64,000 nucleotides of DNA from SZUA-442 sp963792405 (GTDB taxonomy: Bacteria; Actinomycetota; Acidimicrobiia; Spongiisociales; UBA5794), in the NCBI GenBank assembly GCA_963792405.1, contig CAWBVU010000006.1:868001-932000 (forward strand), given 5' to 3'. The notes below the pieces were generated by a model. The model saw nothing but the letters and a program-made list of their open reading frames with translations. It did not search any database and was not told the DNA's origin. Positions 1 through 8,771 of this stretch are shown piece by piece; the first letter of the stretch is position 1, and each line of letters starts with the position of its first letter. A program made the translations under genes and the position numbers.

Positions 1-469
1 CGATCGACAGGCCCGTCGAGGGGTCGGTGTCGTTGAGGGGCTGGAGGACCGGATCGACCGAGTCGTCCCCCTCAGCGACGACGGTGTCGGGCGAGGTGAG
101 GACGGGGGACGTCGGGTACTGACCGATGACGGGCCGGAATGACAGCTGGCCCGTCGTGCCGACGGCCTGGAGGGCCCGCTCCCTGTCATCGACGCCGGGG
201 AGCTGCACGACGATCGCACGGTCGCCGACGACGGCGACCTCAGGCTCCTGGACACCCCCGAGGTTCTCGATACGCAACCGCATGATGTCCGCGGCCGTCT
301 CGAGGGTGGCAGGGTCGGTCCCGTCGGGGGCGACGAGGGTGACGGCGAAGCCGCCCTGGAGGTCGAGCCCGAGCTTCGGTGCCCAGCCGACGGCGAGCAT
401 CACCCCCAGGCCACCCCACGCGATGGCGACCGTGAGGATCAGGGTGATCCAGGCGCGGCGACGACTCAC
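1..469 (-). CDS. secD: Protein translocase subunit SecD, N-terminal part (runs off the left edge)
   Basis: SecD is the membrane subunit of SecDF that uses the proton gradient to help pull proteins through SecYEG. The frame starts with GTG at 469, inside the GTGA overlap with the yajC stop, and stays open to base 1. The first ~155 residues show a basic start, one membrane segment (about 8-28) and the family hallmark LGLDLQGG just after it, followed by the periplasmic P1 start (MRLRIENLGG and IVVQLPGV-type strands). Only the N-terminal quarter or so of the protein is in the window, and secF is expected next, to the left. The overlap with yajC indicates translational coupling. Identification is firm. 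Confidence 0.93.
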   Translation of the reverse strand, partial: MSRRRAWITLILTVAIAWGGLGVMLAVGWAPKLGLDLQGGFAVTLVAPDGTDPATLETAADIMRLRIENLGGVQEPEVAVVGDRAIVVQLPGVDDRERALQAVGTTGQLSFRPVIGQYPTSPVLTSPDTVVAEGDDSVDPVLQPLNDTDPSTGLSI

Positions 470-783
470 GCGTCGTCGCTTTCGAGCCGTTCCGCCACGG
501 CACGCTTGACGACCCGCATGGTCTGGCCGCCGATGTCGATGGTGAACGTCTCGTCGTCCTCGTCCACGACCTTCCCGAGGATGCCGCCGATCGTCCTCAC
601 GTCGTCACCGACGGAGATGGACGACCGCAACTCCTCCATCTTCTTCTGGCGTCGGCGCTGGGGAAGGATGAGGAGGACGTAGAAGAGGCCGCCGAGCACC
701 AGCAGCGGGAGCAGGAACGAGAGCGCATTCCCGCCGCCCGTGGTCTCCTGCGCGACGATGATGGTGGTGGCGATGGTGAGCAA
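466..783 (-). CDS. yajC: Preprotein translocase accessory subunit YajC
   Basis: YajC is a small single-pass inner-membrane protein that associates with SecDF. The 105-residue product has an N-terminal membrane segment (about residues 20-40) followed at once by the family signature LILPQRRRQKK, then the beta-rich domain with VGDDVRTIGGILGKV. The start is TTG at 783, supported by a GGAGG Shine-Dalgarno seven bases upstream. Its stop overlaps the secD GTG start. It lies about 90 bases downstream of tgt, the order found in many bacteria (queA-tgt-yajC-secD). Identification is firm. Confidence 0.92.
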   Translation of the reverse strand: MLTIATTIIVAQETTGGGNALSFLLPLLVLGGLFYVLLILPQRRRQKKMEELRSSISVGDDVRTIGGILGKVVDEDDETFTIDIGGQTMRVVKRAVAERLESDDA

Positions 784-876
784 CGGTTGCCTCCAGTCGG
801 TGCTGCCCCTGCCCAGCCGGAGTGCCGGCGCCGGCAGGATCCCTGCGGAACCATCCGCTCGGGAACGGTCGAGATG

Positions 877-2001
877 CTACTCCCGCGGCGCGCCAAACCC
901 CTTCCGCCTGGCTGCGATCACGTCGAGGCTCCAGGTCCCGTACTCCCCGCGTCGGATCGCCTCCCTGGCGTCGGCGAGCAGCCGGTAGGTGTAGGTGAGG
1001 TTGTGGAGCGTCAGGAGGCGATGCATGAGGAGCTCCTTCGTCCCGTAGAGGTGGCGGAGGTACGCGCGGCTGTAGTGCGTACAGGCGACACACGGGCATC
1101 CCTCCTCGATCGGCCTCGGATCGATGCGCCACTCGCTGCGCTTCACCGACACGTCACCCGAGCGGGTGAGGATCTTGCCGTGCCGGGCCAGGCGGGTCGG
1201 GAGGACGCAGTCGAACAGGTCGACACCGCGTGCGATGGCGGAGAGCATCCCCTCCGTGTCGCCGAGGCCCATCACATAGCGCACCGCTGACGGCGGAAGT
1301 TCCGGCACGACCGCGTCGATGGCCCGATCCCGCTCCGCGGCGGTCTCACCCACGGCGAGGCCTCCGATCCCGAACCCGGGGAACCCGATGGCGGCAGTGT
1401 CGCGCGCCGATAGCGCCCTGAGTTCGGGGTCGGCACCCCCCTGGACGATACCGAACAGCGCCCTGTCCGCCCGCTGTTTGGCTGCCTTGGACCGCTCAGC
1501 CCATCGCAGCGTTCGGCGCATCGCCTTCTCGGTGGCCTCCCTGCTCGCCGGCAGCGAGACGGGGACGTCGAGCGCCATGGCGATGTCCGATCCGAGGTCT
1601 TCCTGGACGCGCACGGAGCGTTCAGGAGGGAGATGGACGATCGATCCGTCGTACGTGGACCGGAAGACGAGTTCGTCCTCCGTGATCACGGGGTCGAGGC
1701 TCAGCACCTGGTATCCGCCCGAGTCGGTCAGGATCGGACGGTCCCACGCCATGAATCCGTGGAGCTCCCCCATCGCAGCGACCACGTCGGTGCCCGGGCG
1801 CAGCATCAGGTGATAGGTGTTGGCGAGGACGATGTCGGCGCCGAGGCGGGTCAGGTCCTCGGTGTCGAGGGTGCGGACCGTCGCCCTCGTTCCCACGGCC
1901 ATGAAGTTCGGTGTCGGCACCGTACCGTGCGGTGTCGTCATGGTCCCGACGCGAGCGGCGCCATCCGTCGCGAGGGGGTCCCACGACACGGGATCGGTCA
2001 T
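877..2001 (-). CDS. tgt: Queuine/preQ1 tRNA-guanine transglycosylase
   Basis: Tgt exchanges guanine 34 of GUN-anticodon tRNAs (Asp, Asn, His, Tyr) for preQ1 in queuosine synthesis. The 374-residue protein is normal in length and carries the proton donor/acceptor Asp93 in LTDSGGYQVLS, the substrate loop GIVQGG, the nucleophile Asp264 in DLFDCVLPTR, and the zinc site Cys302, Cys304, Cys307 and His333. The ATG start overlaps the queA stop (ATGA), so the two genes are coupled and act in consecutive steps. preQ1 synthesis genes (queCDEF) are not in the window, so the source of preQ1 (made or salvaged) cannot be judged. Confidence 0.96.
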   Translation of the reverse strand: MTDPVSWDPLATDGAARVGTMTTPHGTVPTPNFMAVGTRATVRTLDTEDLTRLGADIVLANTYHLMLRPGTDVVAAMGELHGFMAWDRPILTDSGGYQVLSLDPVITEDELVFRSTYDGSIVHLPPERSVRVQEDLGSDIAMALDVPVSLPASREATEKAMRRTLRWAERSKAAKQRADRALFGIVQGGADPELRALSARDTAAIGFPGFGIGGLAVGETAAERDRAIDAVVPELPPSAVRYVMGLGDTEGMLSAIARGVDLFDCVLPTRLARHGKILTRSGDVSVKRSEWRIDPRPIEEGCPCVACTHYSRAYLRHLYGTKELLMHRLLTLHNLTYTYRLLADAREAIRRGEYGTWSLDVIAARRKGFGAPRE

Positions 2002-3011
2002 CGTCCCACCTCGACGTACATCGCATCGCCGAAGGAGAGGAACCGGAAGCCGTGCTCGATCGCATGGGCGTACACATCCCGCCAGCCGGGCCCGATGAGA
2101 GCGGCGATCATCACGAGCAGCGATGTGCGAGGCGCGTGGAAGTTCGTGATCATCGCATCGATCACCCGGGGTCGGTACCCGGGGGCGATGAACAGGCTCG
2201 TGTGCCCATCGAAGGGGAGGATGCCCCCCGAGCCGTCCGCGGCGGTCTCGAGGGTGCGTGTCACCGTCGTGCCGACCGCCACCACGCGGCCGCCTCGTCG
2301 TCTGGCGTCTGCAACAGCGCTGACGGTCGACTCAGGGACGTGGATGCGCTCGGTGTGGATCACATGGTCCTCGACACGGTCTGTCGTCATGGGTCGGAAC
2401 GTGTCGAGCCCGACGTCGAGTTCGACGCTCGCAAGGGCGACCCCTCGACGACCGAGGTCCTCCACGACAGCGGGAGTGAAGTGGAGGGCGGCGGTCGGGG
2501 CCGCCGACGACCCCACGGACTCGGCGAACATCGTCTGATAGCGGTCCGGATCGTCGAGGTCCCTCCGGATGTAGGGGGGCAGAGGTACGGCCCCCGCCGT
2601 CTCGATGAAGTCCTCCACGTCGTCCGCCGGCGTGATCGAGACCGTCGCGACGCCCTGCTGCGGATCGCTCAGCAGCGTCACCGAGCGGTCGGCGACGTCG
2701 ATGACCGCACCCTCGTCGAGCCGGCGCGAGGGCCTGAGCAGGGCTTCCCACCTCGTGTCGTCGACCCGCCGCGCGAGGAGGACGTCGATCCTGCCACCGG
2801 TGCCCCGTCGTGTTCCCGAGAGGCGGGCGTGCCGCACCCTGGTGCGATTGACCACCACCAGGTCGCCCTCGCGCAGCAGCGTCCCGAGGTCACGGAACGC
2901 GATCTCCTCGAGGGTCGAGGCGATGAGGAGCCGGGAGGCGTCCCTCGGTTCGATGCCGGACTGCGCGATCCGATCGGGCGGGAGCGCATAGTCGTACTCA
3001 GCCGTCAGCAT
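1998..3011 (-). CDS. queA: tRNA preQ1(34) S-adenosylmethionine ribosyltransferase-isomerase
   Basis: QueA transfers the ribosyl part of S-adenosylmethionine to preQ1 in tRNA, giving epoxyqueuosine, the step after Tgt. The 337-residue product has the family start YDYALPPDRIAQ, the PLPPYIRR motif, the PTAALHFTP stretch and the C-terminal NFHAPRTSLLVMIAAL and FLSFGDAMY motifs. Its stop overlaps tgt. A TACGAT box lies exactly six bases before the ATG, so transcription probably starts at or next to the start codon. queA-tgt-yajC-secD therefore looks like one transcript beginning here. Identification is firm. Confidence 0.96.
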   Translation of the reverse strand: MLTAEYDYALPPDRIAQSGIEPRDASRLLIASTLEEIAFRDLGTLLREGDLVVVNRTRVRHARLSGTRRGTGGRIDVLLARRVDDTRWEALLRPSRRLDEGAVIDVADRSVTLLSDPQQGVATVSITPADDVEDFIETAGAVPLPPYIRRDLDDPDRYQTMFAESVGSSAAPTAALHFTPAVVEDLGRRGVALASVELDVGLDTFRPMTTDRVEDHVIHTERIHVPESTVSAVADARRRGGRVVAVGTTVTRTLETAADGSGGILPFDGHTSLFIAPGYRPRVIDAMITNFHAPRTSLLVMIAALIGPGWRDVYAHAIEHGFRFLSFGDAMYVEVGR

Positions 3012-3017
3012 GGGGGG

Positions 3018-3023
3018 ATCGTA
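3018..3023 (-). promoter_or_regulatory. Probable -10 box of a leaderless queA promoter
   Basis: TACGAT on the minus strand sits six C residues before the queA ATG. In Actinomycetota the TANNNT box at this distance usually marks a transcript starting at the first base of the start codon. No convincing -35 element was seen and no Shine-Dalgarno is present, which agrees with leaderless initiation. Inference from sequence only. Confidence 0.5.
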
Positions 3024-3026
3024 CGG

Positions 3027-4052
3027 TCAGAGCAACGTGCCCTGGTCGTCGCGTCCGGACATCTCCAGGCCGAGGTGGCGGTACCCGCGTTCGGTTGCGA
3101 TCCTGCCCCGCGGCGTGCGTTGCAGGAAGCCCTCGAGGATGAGGAACGGCTCGTAGGCGTCCTCGACGGTCTCGGGATCCTCGCCGACGGCGATCGCGAG
3201 GGTGGAGAGGCCGACCGGTCCCCCGCCGAACTTCACCACGACCGATTCGAGGATGGCCCTGTCCACCTTGTCGAGGCCGTAGTGATCGACCTCGAACACC
3301 TCGAGGGCCGCGTCCGCGACCGTCTCGTCGATCGCGCCGTCCGCCCTCACGGCGGCGTAGTCGCGCACACGTCGCAGCAGGCGGTTGGCGATCCTCGGCG
3401 TCCCCCTCGACCTCCGGGCGATCGCGCCGCATCCGGTGCCCGTGATCTCGGTGTCGAGCAGCGAGGCCGAGCGGCGCACGATCGCGGCGAGGTCCGCGGG
3501 TTCGTAGTAATCGAGTCGGGCGACGTAGCCGAAGCGGTCCCGAAGCGGCGGCGCCACCCTCCCGACGCGTGTGGTGGCCCCGATGAGGGTGAAGGCGGGC
3601 AGGTCGATCTTGATCGAACGCGCCGCAGGGCCCTTCCCGACCACGATGTCGAGCTGACCGTCCTCCATCGCCGGGTACAGCACCTCCTCGACCTGCCGCG
3701 GAAGTCGATGGATCTCGTCGATGAAGAGCACGTCGCCGTGTTCGAGATTCGTGATCACCGCCGCCAGGTCACCGGGACGGTCGAGCGCCGGCCCCGACGT
3801 CGACCGGAACGAGGCTCCCATCTCCGCGGCGACGATGGCCGCAAGGCTCGTCTTGCCGAGTCCGGGGGGTCCCGAGAACAGGAGATGGTCGACCGACTCG
3901 TCCCTCGAGGACGCAGCCTCGATGAGGATCGAGAGCCGTTCCTTCAGGTCGTCCTGGCCGACGAACTCGTCGAGGCGCCGCGGCCGAAGGCCCGTCTCGA
4001 TGTCGAGGTCCTCGAGGGTGCGGGTGGTCGACAGCAGGCCTTCTTCGCGCAT
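3027..4052 (-). CDS. ruvB: Holliday junction branch migration ATPase RuvB
   Basis: RuvB is the hexameric AAA+ motor that drives branch migration of Holliday junctions with RuvA. The 341-residue protein contains the N-terminal RPRRLDEFVGQ signature, Walker A GPPGLGKT at 61-68, Walker B DEIH at 112-115, sensor 1 in LIGATTR, the arginine finger region RDRFG, and a C-terminal winged helix (GPVGLSTLA to TPRGR). Length is standard. Its ATG shares one base with the ruvA stop (TGATG), so ruvC-ruvA-ruvB form one coupled unit in the usual order. Identification is firm. Confidence 0.97.
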   Translation of the reverse strand: MREEGLLSTTRTLEDLDIETGLRPRRLDEFVGQDDLKERLSILIEAASSRDESVDHLLFSGPPGLGKTSLAAIVAAEMGASFRSTSGPALDRPGDLAAVITNLEHGDVLFIDEIHRLPRQVEEVLYPAMEDGQLDIVVGKGPAARSIKIDLPAFTLIGATTRVGRVAPPLRDRFGYVARLDYYEPADLAAIVRRSASLLDTEITGTGCGAIARRSRGTPRIANRLLRRVRDYAAVRADGAIDETVADAALEVFEVDHYGLDKVDRAILESVVVKFGGGPVGLSTLAIAVGEDPETVEDAYEPFLILEGFLQRTPRGRIATERGYRHLGLEMSGRDDQGTLL

Positions 4053-4627
4053 CAGCCCCGAGCCCTTCCGAGCTCGCGCAAGGATCGACGCAGCATCTCC
4101 TCGACCGGGAGGTCAGACGGCATGTCGGCGAGCGTACCCCTGATCTCATCGGGTGCGTACCCGAGGCCGGCAAGGGCCTCCCTCACCTCCGACAGCGGTC
4201 CCGAGGACTCCACGGTGCCGATGCCGACCTCGAGCTTCGGCTTGAGCTCGAGGAGGAGCTTCTGCGCGCTGCGAACGCCGATGCCCGGGACCTGGGTGAG
4301 GGCGGTGACGTCGTCGGACGCGACGGCGGCCCGGAGCTGGTCGTACGACAGGGTCGCGAGGATCGCCATGGCCACCTTCGGACCGACTCCTGACACGCCG
4401 ATGAGGATGCCGAAGAGTTCCTTGTCCGGCACCGAATCGAACCCGAAGAGCGCCAGCTGGTCCTCCCTGACGTGGAGGTGGGTGTGCAGCACCACCTGCT
4501 CGCCGACCGACGGGAGGTCCGCGAGCGTCCGTGGGGTCACGGCGACGAGGTACCCCACGCCCCCGACGTCGACCACGACGTGCTCGAGGCTCCGGTCGAC
4601 CAGGGTGCCCCTGAGCCGTCCGATCAT
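4052..4627 (-). CDS. ruvA: Holliday junction DNA-binding subunit RuvA
   Basis: RuvA binds the four-way junction as a tetramer and loads RuvB. The 191-residue product begins MIGRLRGTL, an OB-fold start typical of the family, has tandem helix-hairpin-helix motifs (LIGVSGVGPKVAMAIL and LTQVPGIGVRSAQKLLLEL), and ends in the small domain III that contacts RuvB. The ATG at 4627 overlaps the ruvC stop (ATGA). The open frame continues further upstream inside ruvC but that part is only the ruvC gene read in another frame. Identification is firm. Confidence 0.95.
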   Translation of the reverse strand: MIGRLRGTLVDRSLEHVVVDVGGVGYLVAVTPRTLADLPSVGEQVVLHTHLHVREDQLALFGFDSVPDKELFGILIGVSGVGPKVAMAILATLSYDQLRAAVASDDVTALTQVPGIGVRSAQKLLLELKPKLEVGIGTVESSGPLSEVREALAGLGYAPDEIRGTLADMPSDLPVEEMLRRSLRELGRARG

Positions 4628-5112
4628 GCCGACCACCCCATCGCAACTGCGTGCTGCGTGTGGCAGAGGGCGACGCCGAGCGCGTCGGCCACGTCTGCGG
4701 GACCCTTCACCCCCGTCAACCCGAGCCGCATCGTCACGACGGCCGTGATCTGGCCCTTGTCCGCCGAGCCCGAGCCCGTGATCGTCGCCTTCATCTGCGA
4801 CGGCGTGTACTCGACGATGTCGATGCCCCTGAGCGCGATCGCCGCCATGATGACGCCGGATGCCCGGGCCACGGAGATCGCCGTCGAACGGTTGTTGTTG
4901 ACGAACACCTGCTCGATCGCCGCCATGTCGACGTAGTGGTCGTCGAGCACACCCTCGATGTCTCGCTGGAGTTCGATGAGGCGCTGTGCGGTGGTACCCG
5001 ACGGATCCGTGCGGATCACGCCTGCGGCGACGGCGCGTTCGGACGCGCCCGACACCTCGACGATGCCGTATCCGGTGCGGGTGAGTCCGGGATCGATGCC
5101 GAGAACGAACAT
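4624..5112 (-). CDS. ruvC: Holliday junction resolvase RuvC
   Basis: RuvC is the dimeric endonuclease that resolves Holliday junctions. The 162-residue frame from the ATG at 5112 starts FVLGIDPGLTRTGYG and contains the four acidic catalytic residues Asp7, Glu67, Asp140 and Asp143. A TACGCT box lies eight bases before this ATG, favouring this start over a longer frame reaching 5160, which would add 16 residues not found in the family. It leads the ruvC-ruvA-ruvB operon with overlapping starts and stops. Identification is firm. Confidence 0.94.
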   Translation of the reverse strand: MFVLGIDPGLTRTGYGIVEVSGASERAVAAGVIRTDPSGTTAQRLIELQRDIEGVLDDHYVDMAAIEQVFVNNNRSTAISVARASGVIMAAIALRGIDIVEYTPSQMKATITGSGSADKGQITAVVTMRLGLTGVKGPADVADALGVALCHTQHAVAMGWSA

Positions 5113-5200
5113 ATGTTCGGAGCGTACCCCAGTGCGCCTCCGTAGCAAAGGACATCCCACGGGTGCCGCAGCGGCGGGCTCGGGACGCTACGGCGCCCCC

Positions 5201-5938
5201 CTATTCCAGGGTGGCGAAGACCTCGTCGGAGATGTCGAAGTTGGCGTAGACGGACTGCACGTCGTCGAGGTCCTCGAGGGCGTCGACGAGGCGCAGGACC
5301 CTCGGGGCGGTCACCTCGTCGACGGGGACCGAGATCGACGGGAGGTAGGTCACGTCCGACGACTCGATCGCCACCCCCGCATCCTCGAGGCGGCCGCGCA
5401 CGGTGCGCAGGTCCGAGGGGCTCGAGACGATCTCCCACTGGTCCCCGTCCGGCCTGACGTCCTCGGCACCTCCCTCGAGGGCTGCCATCATCACGGTGTC
5501 CTCGTCGCCGGACGCCAGGATGTGGCCCTTCTGCTCGAAGAGGTAGGCCACGGATCCCGGCTCCCCGAGGTTGCCGCCGTTCTTGTTGAACGTCGCCCTC
5601 ACGTCGGATGCGGCACGGTTGCGATTGTCCGTGAGGATCTGGATGTACAGCGCCACCCCGCCCGGCGCATAGCCCTCGTAGAAGGTCTCGGTGTAGTCGA
5701 CGCCGTCGATGTCGCCGACGCCGCGAGCGATCGCACGGTCGATGTTGTCCTTGGGGACCGAGTTGTCCTTTGCCTTCTGGACCGCCGTGGCGAGGGTGGG
5801 GTTCGCCGCGATGTCACCGCCGCCGTTGCGCGCTGCGGACTCGATCGCCTTGATCAGCTTGGCGAACAGCTTCCCGCGTGCGGCATCCTGGCGGCCCTTG
5901 CGGTGTTTGATGTTCGCCCACTTGGAGTGTCCCGCCAT
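5201..5938 (-). CDS. yebC: YebC/PmpR-family regulator or translation factor
   Basis: The 245-residue product opens with the nearly invariant family start MAGHSKWANIKHRKGRQD and has the three-domain YebC length. Members act as DNA-binding regulators in some bacteria, and others have been linked to relief of ribosome stalling, so the precise role here is open. The start ATG shares one base with the pdxT stop, so it is co-translated behind the pyridoxal phosphate genes and just ahead of ruvC, as in many Actinomycetota. The C-terminus ends in an acidic, beta-rich segment typical of the family. Identification of the family is firm; the function is not. Confidence 0.93.
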   Translation of the reverse strand: MAGHSKWANIKHRKGRQDAARGKLFAKLIKAIESAARNGGGDIAANPTLATAVQKAKDNSVPKDNIDRAIARGVGDIDGVDYTETFYEGYAPGGVALYIQILTDNRNRAASDVRATFNKNGGNLGEPGSVAYLFEQKGHILASGDEDTVMMAALEGGAEDVRPDGDQWEIVSSPSDLRTVRGRLEDAGVAIESSDVTYLPSISVPVDEVTAPRVLRLVDALEDLDDVQSVYANFDISDEVFATLE

Positions 5939-6558
5939 CAGTCCTCCTCGTGGTCGACGACGAGATCCACCAGCATCTCGTGCAGTCGCGTGTCCTTCGT
6001 CAGCTCGGGGTGGAACGAGGTTGCGAGGATATTGCCCTGGCGCACCAACACCGGATGCCGCTCGCCGTCCGTACCTTCGATGTCCGCGAGGATCTCGACC
6101 TCCCCGCCGACCTTGGCGATCCACGGGGCGCGGATGAAGACCGCTCGCATCGGCTCGTCGAGGCCCGCGACCGCCAGTTCCGCCTCGAAGCTGTCGACCT
6201 GGCGCCCGAATGCGTTCCGCCGCACGGTGGCGTCGAGCACACCGACGAGGGGCTGGTCGTGGTCCACCGTGTTGGTTGACAGGAAGATCATCCCCGCACA
6301 GGTGCCGAGCACGGGCATGCCACCGGCACACCTCTCCCTGATCGGCTCGATGAGGCCATAGAGGGATGCGAGCCGACCGATCGTCGTGGACTCGCCGCCG
6401 GGGACGATCAGGGCATCGACCGAGGTGAGTTCCTCGGGGGTGCGAACCTCGACGGCATCGACGCCGATGCGGGCGAGCATCCTGACGTGCTCGCGAAAAT
6501 CGCCCTGCAGCGCGAGCACTCCGACCTTCACGTCGCGGTGATCAGGGTGTATGACCAT
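5938..6558 (-). CDS. pdxT: Pyridoxal 5'-phosphate synthase glutaminase subunit PdxT
   Basis: PdxT hydrolyses glutamine and channels ammonia to PdxS for pyridoxal phosphate synthesis. The product contains VLALQGDFREH, the oxyanion motif PGGEST, the nucleophilic cysteine in LGTCAGMI, and the His-Glu pair in TSFHPELTKD, completing a class I glutaminase triad. The ATG at 6558 is preceded by GGAG at seven bases, so it is preferred to an in-frame GTG at 6570. The gene lies 24 bases after pdxS and overlaps yebC by one base. Identification is firm; the exact start is slightly uncertain. Confidence 0.94.
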   Translation of the reverse strand: MVIHPDHRDVKVGVLALQGDFREHVRMLARIGVDAVEVRTPEELTSVDALIVPGGESTTIGRLASLYGLIEPIRERCAGGMPVLGTCAGMIFLSTNTVDHDQPLVGVLDATVRRNAFGRQVDSFEAELAVAGLDEPMRAVFIRAPWIAKVGGEVEILADIEGTDGERHPVLVRQGNILATSFHPELTKDTRLHEMLVDLVVDHEED

Positions 6559-6582
6559 CGAGCGCTCCACGGGGACACCACG

Positions 6583-7488
6583 TCATGACCCGCGGAGTTG
6601 CATCAACTCGGAGTCGGGGAGGATGTCGATGTTGATGCCGACCATCGCCTCGCCGAGTCCCTTCGAGACCTTGGCGATCTTCTCGGGGTCCTTGTAGAAG
6701 GTCGTCGCCTCGACGATCGCGGCGGCACGCTCCGATGGGTCGCCGCTCTTGAAGATCCCCGATCCGACGAACACACCGTCGCATCCGAGCTGCATCATCA
6801 ACGCGGCATCCGCAGGCGTGGCGATGCCACCCGCGGCGAAGTTGACCACGGGCAGGGCACCGCTCGCCGCCACTTCCTTGACGAGTTCGTACGGAGCGCG
6901 CAGTTCCTTCGCCGCGTTCATCATCTCGTCGGGTCCGAGTGTGGTGAGCCACCTGATCTGGGACGTCATACGACGCATGTGCTTGACGGCCTCGATCACG
7001 TTGCCGGTCCCCGGCTCGCCCTTGGTACGGATCATGGCGGCGCCCTCACCGATCCTCCGCAGGGCCTCACCGAGGTCCTTCGCCCCACACACGAAGGGCA
7101 CCGTGAAACGGTGCTTGTCGATGTGGATGTCGTCGACCGGGGTGAGCACCTCGGACTCATCGATGTAGTCGACGCCGAGGGACTGCAGGACCTCCGCCTC
7201 GACGAAGTGGCCGATGCGCGACTTCGCCATGACCGGGATCGACACCGCGTTGAGGATCTCCTCGACCTTCGCTGGATCGGCCATCCTGGCGACGCCACCG
7301 TGGGCGCGGATGTCGGCTGGCACGCGCTCGAGTGCCATCACGGCACATGCGCCCGCGTCCTCCGCGATGCGGGCCTGCTCGGCGGACACGACGTCCATGA
7401 TGACGCCGCCCTTGAGCATCTCTGCGAGGCCGCGCTTGACGAGATCGGTGCCGTGCTGCGGCACGTGGGGGGACGTGGGTGTCGACAT
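6583..7488 (-). CDS. pdxS: Pyridoxal 5'-phosphate synthase lyase subunit PdxS
   Basis: PdxS condenses ribose 5-phosphate, glyceraldehyde 3-phosphate and ammonia into pyridoxal phosphate. The 301-residue (beta/alpha)8 protein has the start-side motif KRGLAEMLKGGVIMDV, the Schiff-base lysine in VMAKSRIGHFVEA, and the second conserved lysine region in MIRTKGEPGTGN, followed by the phosphate-binding GGIATPADAAL and FVGSGIFKSGDP. An AAGGAG Shine-Dalgarno precedes the ATG by about eight bases, and a TAGACT box at 7513-7518 is a candidate -10. With pdxT it forms the complete DXP-independent vitamin B6 pathway. Identification is firm. Confidence 0.97.
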   Translation of the reverse strand: MSTPTSPHVPQHGTDLVKRGLAEMLKGGVIMDVVSAEQARIAEDAGACAVMALERVPADIRAHGGVARMADPAKVEEILNAVSIPVMAKSRIGHFVEAEVLQSLGVDYIDESEVLTPVDDIHIDKHRFTVPFVCGAKDLGEALRRIGEGAAMIRTKGEPGTGNVIEAVKHMRRMTSQIRWLTTLGPDEMMNAAKELRAPYELVKEVAASGALPVVNFAAGGIATPADAALMMQLGCDGVFVGSGIFKSGDPSERAAAIVEATTFYKDPEKIAKVSKGLGEAMVGINIDILPDSELMQLRGS

Positions 7489-7621
7489 GGCTTCCTTCTC
7501 CTTGACGGTCCAAGTCTATCGGCGGAGGTCGTGCTGCCACGCCCTCCGCGTCGAGGCACCGACGCGGCGCCGACACCGAGGGAACGCTCGCGACGGCCCG
7601 GGGGCACCAGTGGGGATCGCG

Positions 7622-8704
7622 TCAGGTGTGCAAGGCGATCGCGCTCTCGTAGGCACCGACGTAGTCGGAGGTCACCACCCCCGCGTCGAAGCGACGCACC
7701 TCCCCCATCGCCTCCACACCGAGGCTCCGCTGACGATCGGGGTCACCCAGGACGAAGAGGATCCGCTGGGCCAATCCCTCCGCGTCGCCGGGCCTGACGA
7801 ACTCCCCCGCGTCGCCGAGCACGCGGGTGAAGGCTGGGATCGCCGAGGCCACGACGGCACACCCCGAGGCCATCGCCTCAGCGACCACGATGCCGAACGA
7901 CTCACCTCCGAGGTTCGGCGCCACGGCGACGCCTGCGCTGCCCAGGACGTCGCGCTTGGTCACCTCGTCCACCCTCCCGAGGAACTCGACCCGAGGGGGA
8001 CCGGTGGGACGGCGAGCGCCGACCACGGTCAGGTGGGCCTCGGGAACGGCCGCGGCCACCGCCTCCCACGCCTCGAGGAGCACGTCGAGGCCCTTGCGGG
8101 GGTCGTCCCTGCCGACGAATGCGACCGACATCGGGTCCTTCTCGGAGGGGGCGTACGCAGCCACGTCGATGCCGTTCGGGATGATGCGAACCCTCCCGAT
8201 CGACGGCACCGACGATCGCGCGACCTCGCTCACCGCCGTGACGACGTCGAGCCGTCCCGCGAGGGATCTCGCGAGTGGCCCGCCGATACGAAGCGCGTGC
8301 CGCACGACCGGGGAGGGATCGGCGTGGAACGTGCCGACCGTCGGAAGATCGGCGATCCTCGTCGCCGTCAGCGACACGATGGGCATGAAGGGCTCGTGGA
8401 TGTGCACGACGTCGGCGCCCCTGACGGCAGATCGGACCCTTCGGGCGACTCGGGGATCGAGGGCGATCGGCGCTGCCGAGCGGTTGGCCCTCACGACGGT
8501 GGACGATCCGACGACCACGGTGCCCGGGGGAAGGGAGGGCCCGGCTACGCCTTCCCCGGCTGCGTCCTCGTGCTCGGATGTGCCAGGCGCCACGATCCAC
8601 GCCTCATGCCCTGCCGTGGACAGCCACTCCCTGAGGCGAATCACCTGGTCCTGGACGCCACCGGGAATCCCGAGGTCGTAGGGACACACGAGTGCCACCC
8701 TCAC
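7622..8704 (-). CDS. pimA: Phosphatidyl-myo-inositol mannosyltransferase (GT4 family)
   Basis: PimA adds the first mannose from GDP-mannose to phosphatidylinositol on the cytoplasmic face of the membrane. From the GTG at 8704 the 360-residue protein begins RVALVCPYDLGIPGGVQ, closely matching mycobacterial PimA starts, and has the donor-domain motif FVGRDDPRKGLDVLL and the GT4 signature ESFGIVVAEAMASG. It follows the patA-like acyltransferase and pgsA in the same order as in mycobacteria, which supports the specific assignment over a generic glycosyltransferase. A longer upstream frame reads through the end of the acyltransferase gene and was not used. Confidence 0.85.
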   Translation of the reverse strand: MRVALVCPYDLGIPGGVQDQVIRLREWLSTAGHEAWIVAPGTSEHEDAAGEGVAGPSLPPGTVVVGSSTVVRANRSAAPIALDPRVARRVRSAVRGADVVHIHEPFMPIVSLTATRIADLPTVGTFHADPSPVVRHALRIGGPLARSLAGRLDVVTAVSEVARSSVPSIGRVRIIPNGIDVAAYAPSEKDPMSVAFVGRDDPRKGLDVLLEAWEAVAAAVPEAHLTVVGARRPTGPPRVEFLGRVDEVTKRDVLGSAGVAVAPNLGGESFGIVVAEAMASGCAVVASAIPAFTRVLGDAGEFVRPGDAEGLAQRILFVLGDPDRQRSLGVEAMGEVRRFDAGVVTSDYVGAYESAIALHT

Positions 8705-8771
8705 CCGGGACCTCCCGGCGTCGGTGCGATGTGGTCCCCTCCGGGGGTGCGCGAGCCGGATGCCGACCCAG

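Noticed and set aside
1911..4748. A 945-codon open frame on the plus strand, antisense to queA, ruvB and ruvA
   Set aside because: High GC makes long antisense frames common; it lacks domains and a ribosome site and runs opposite to three firmly identified genes.
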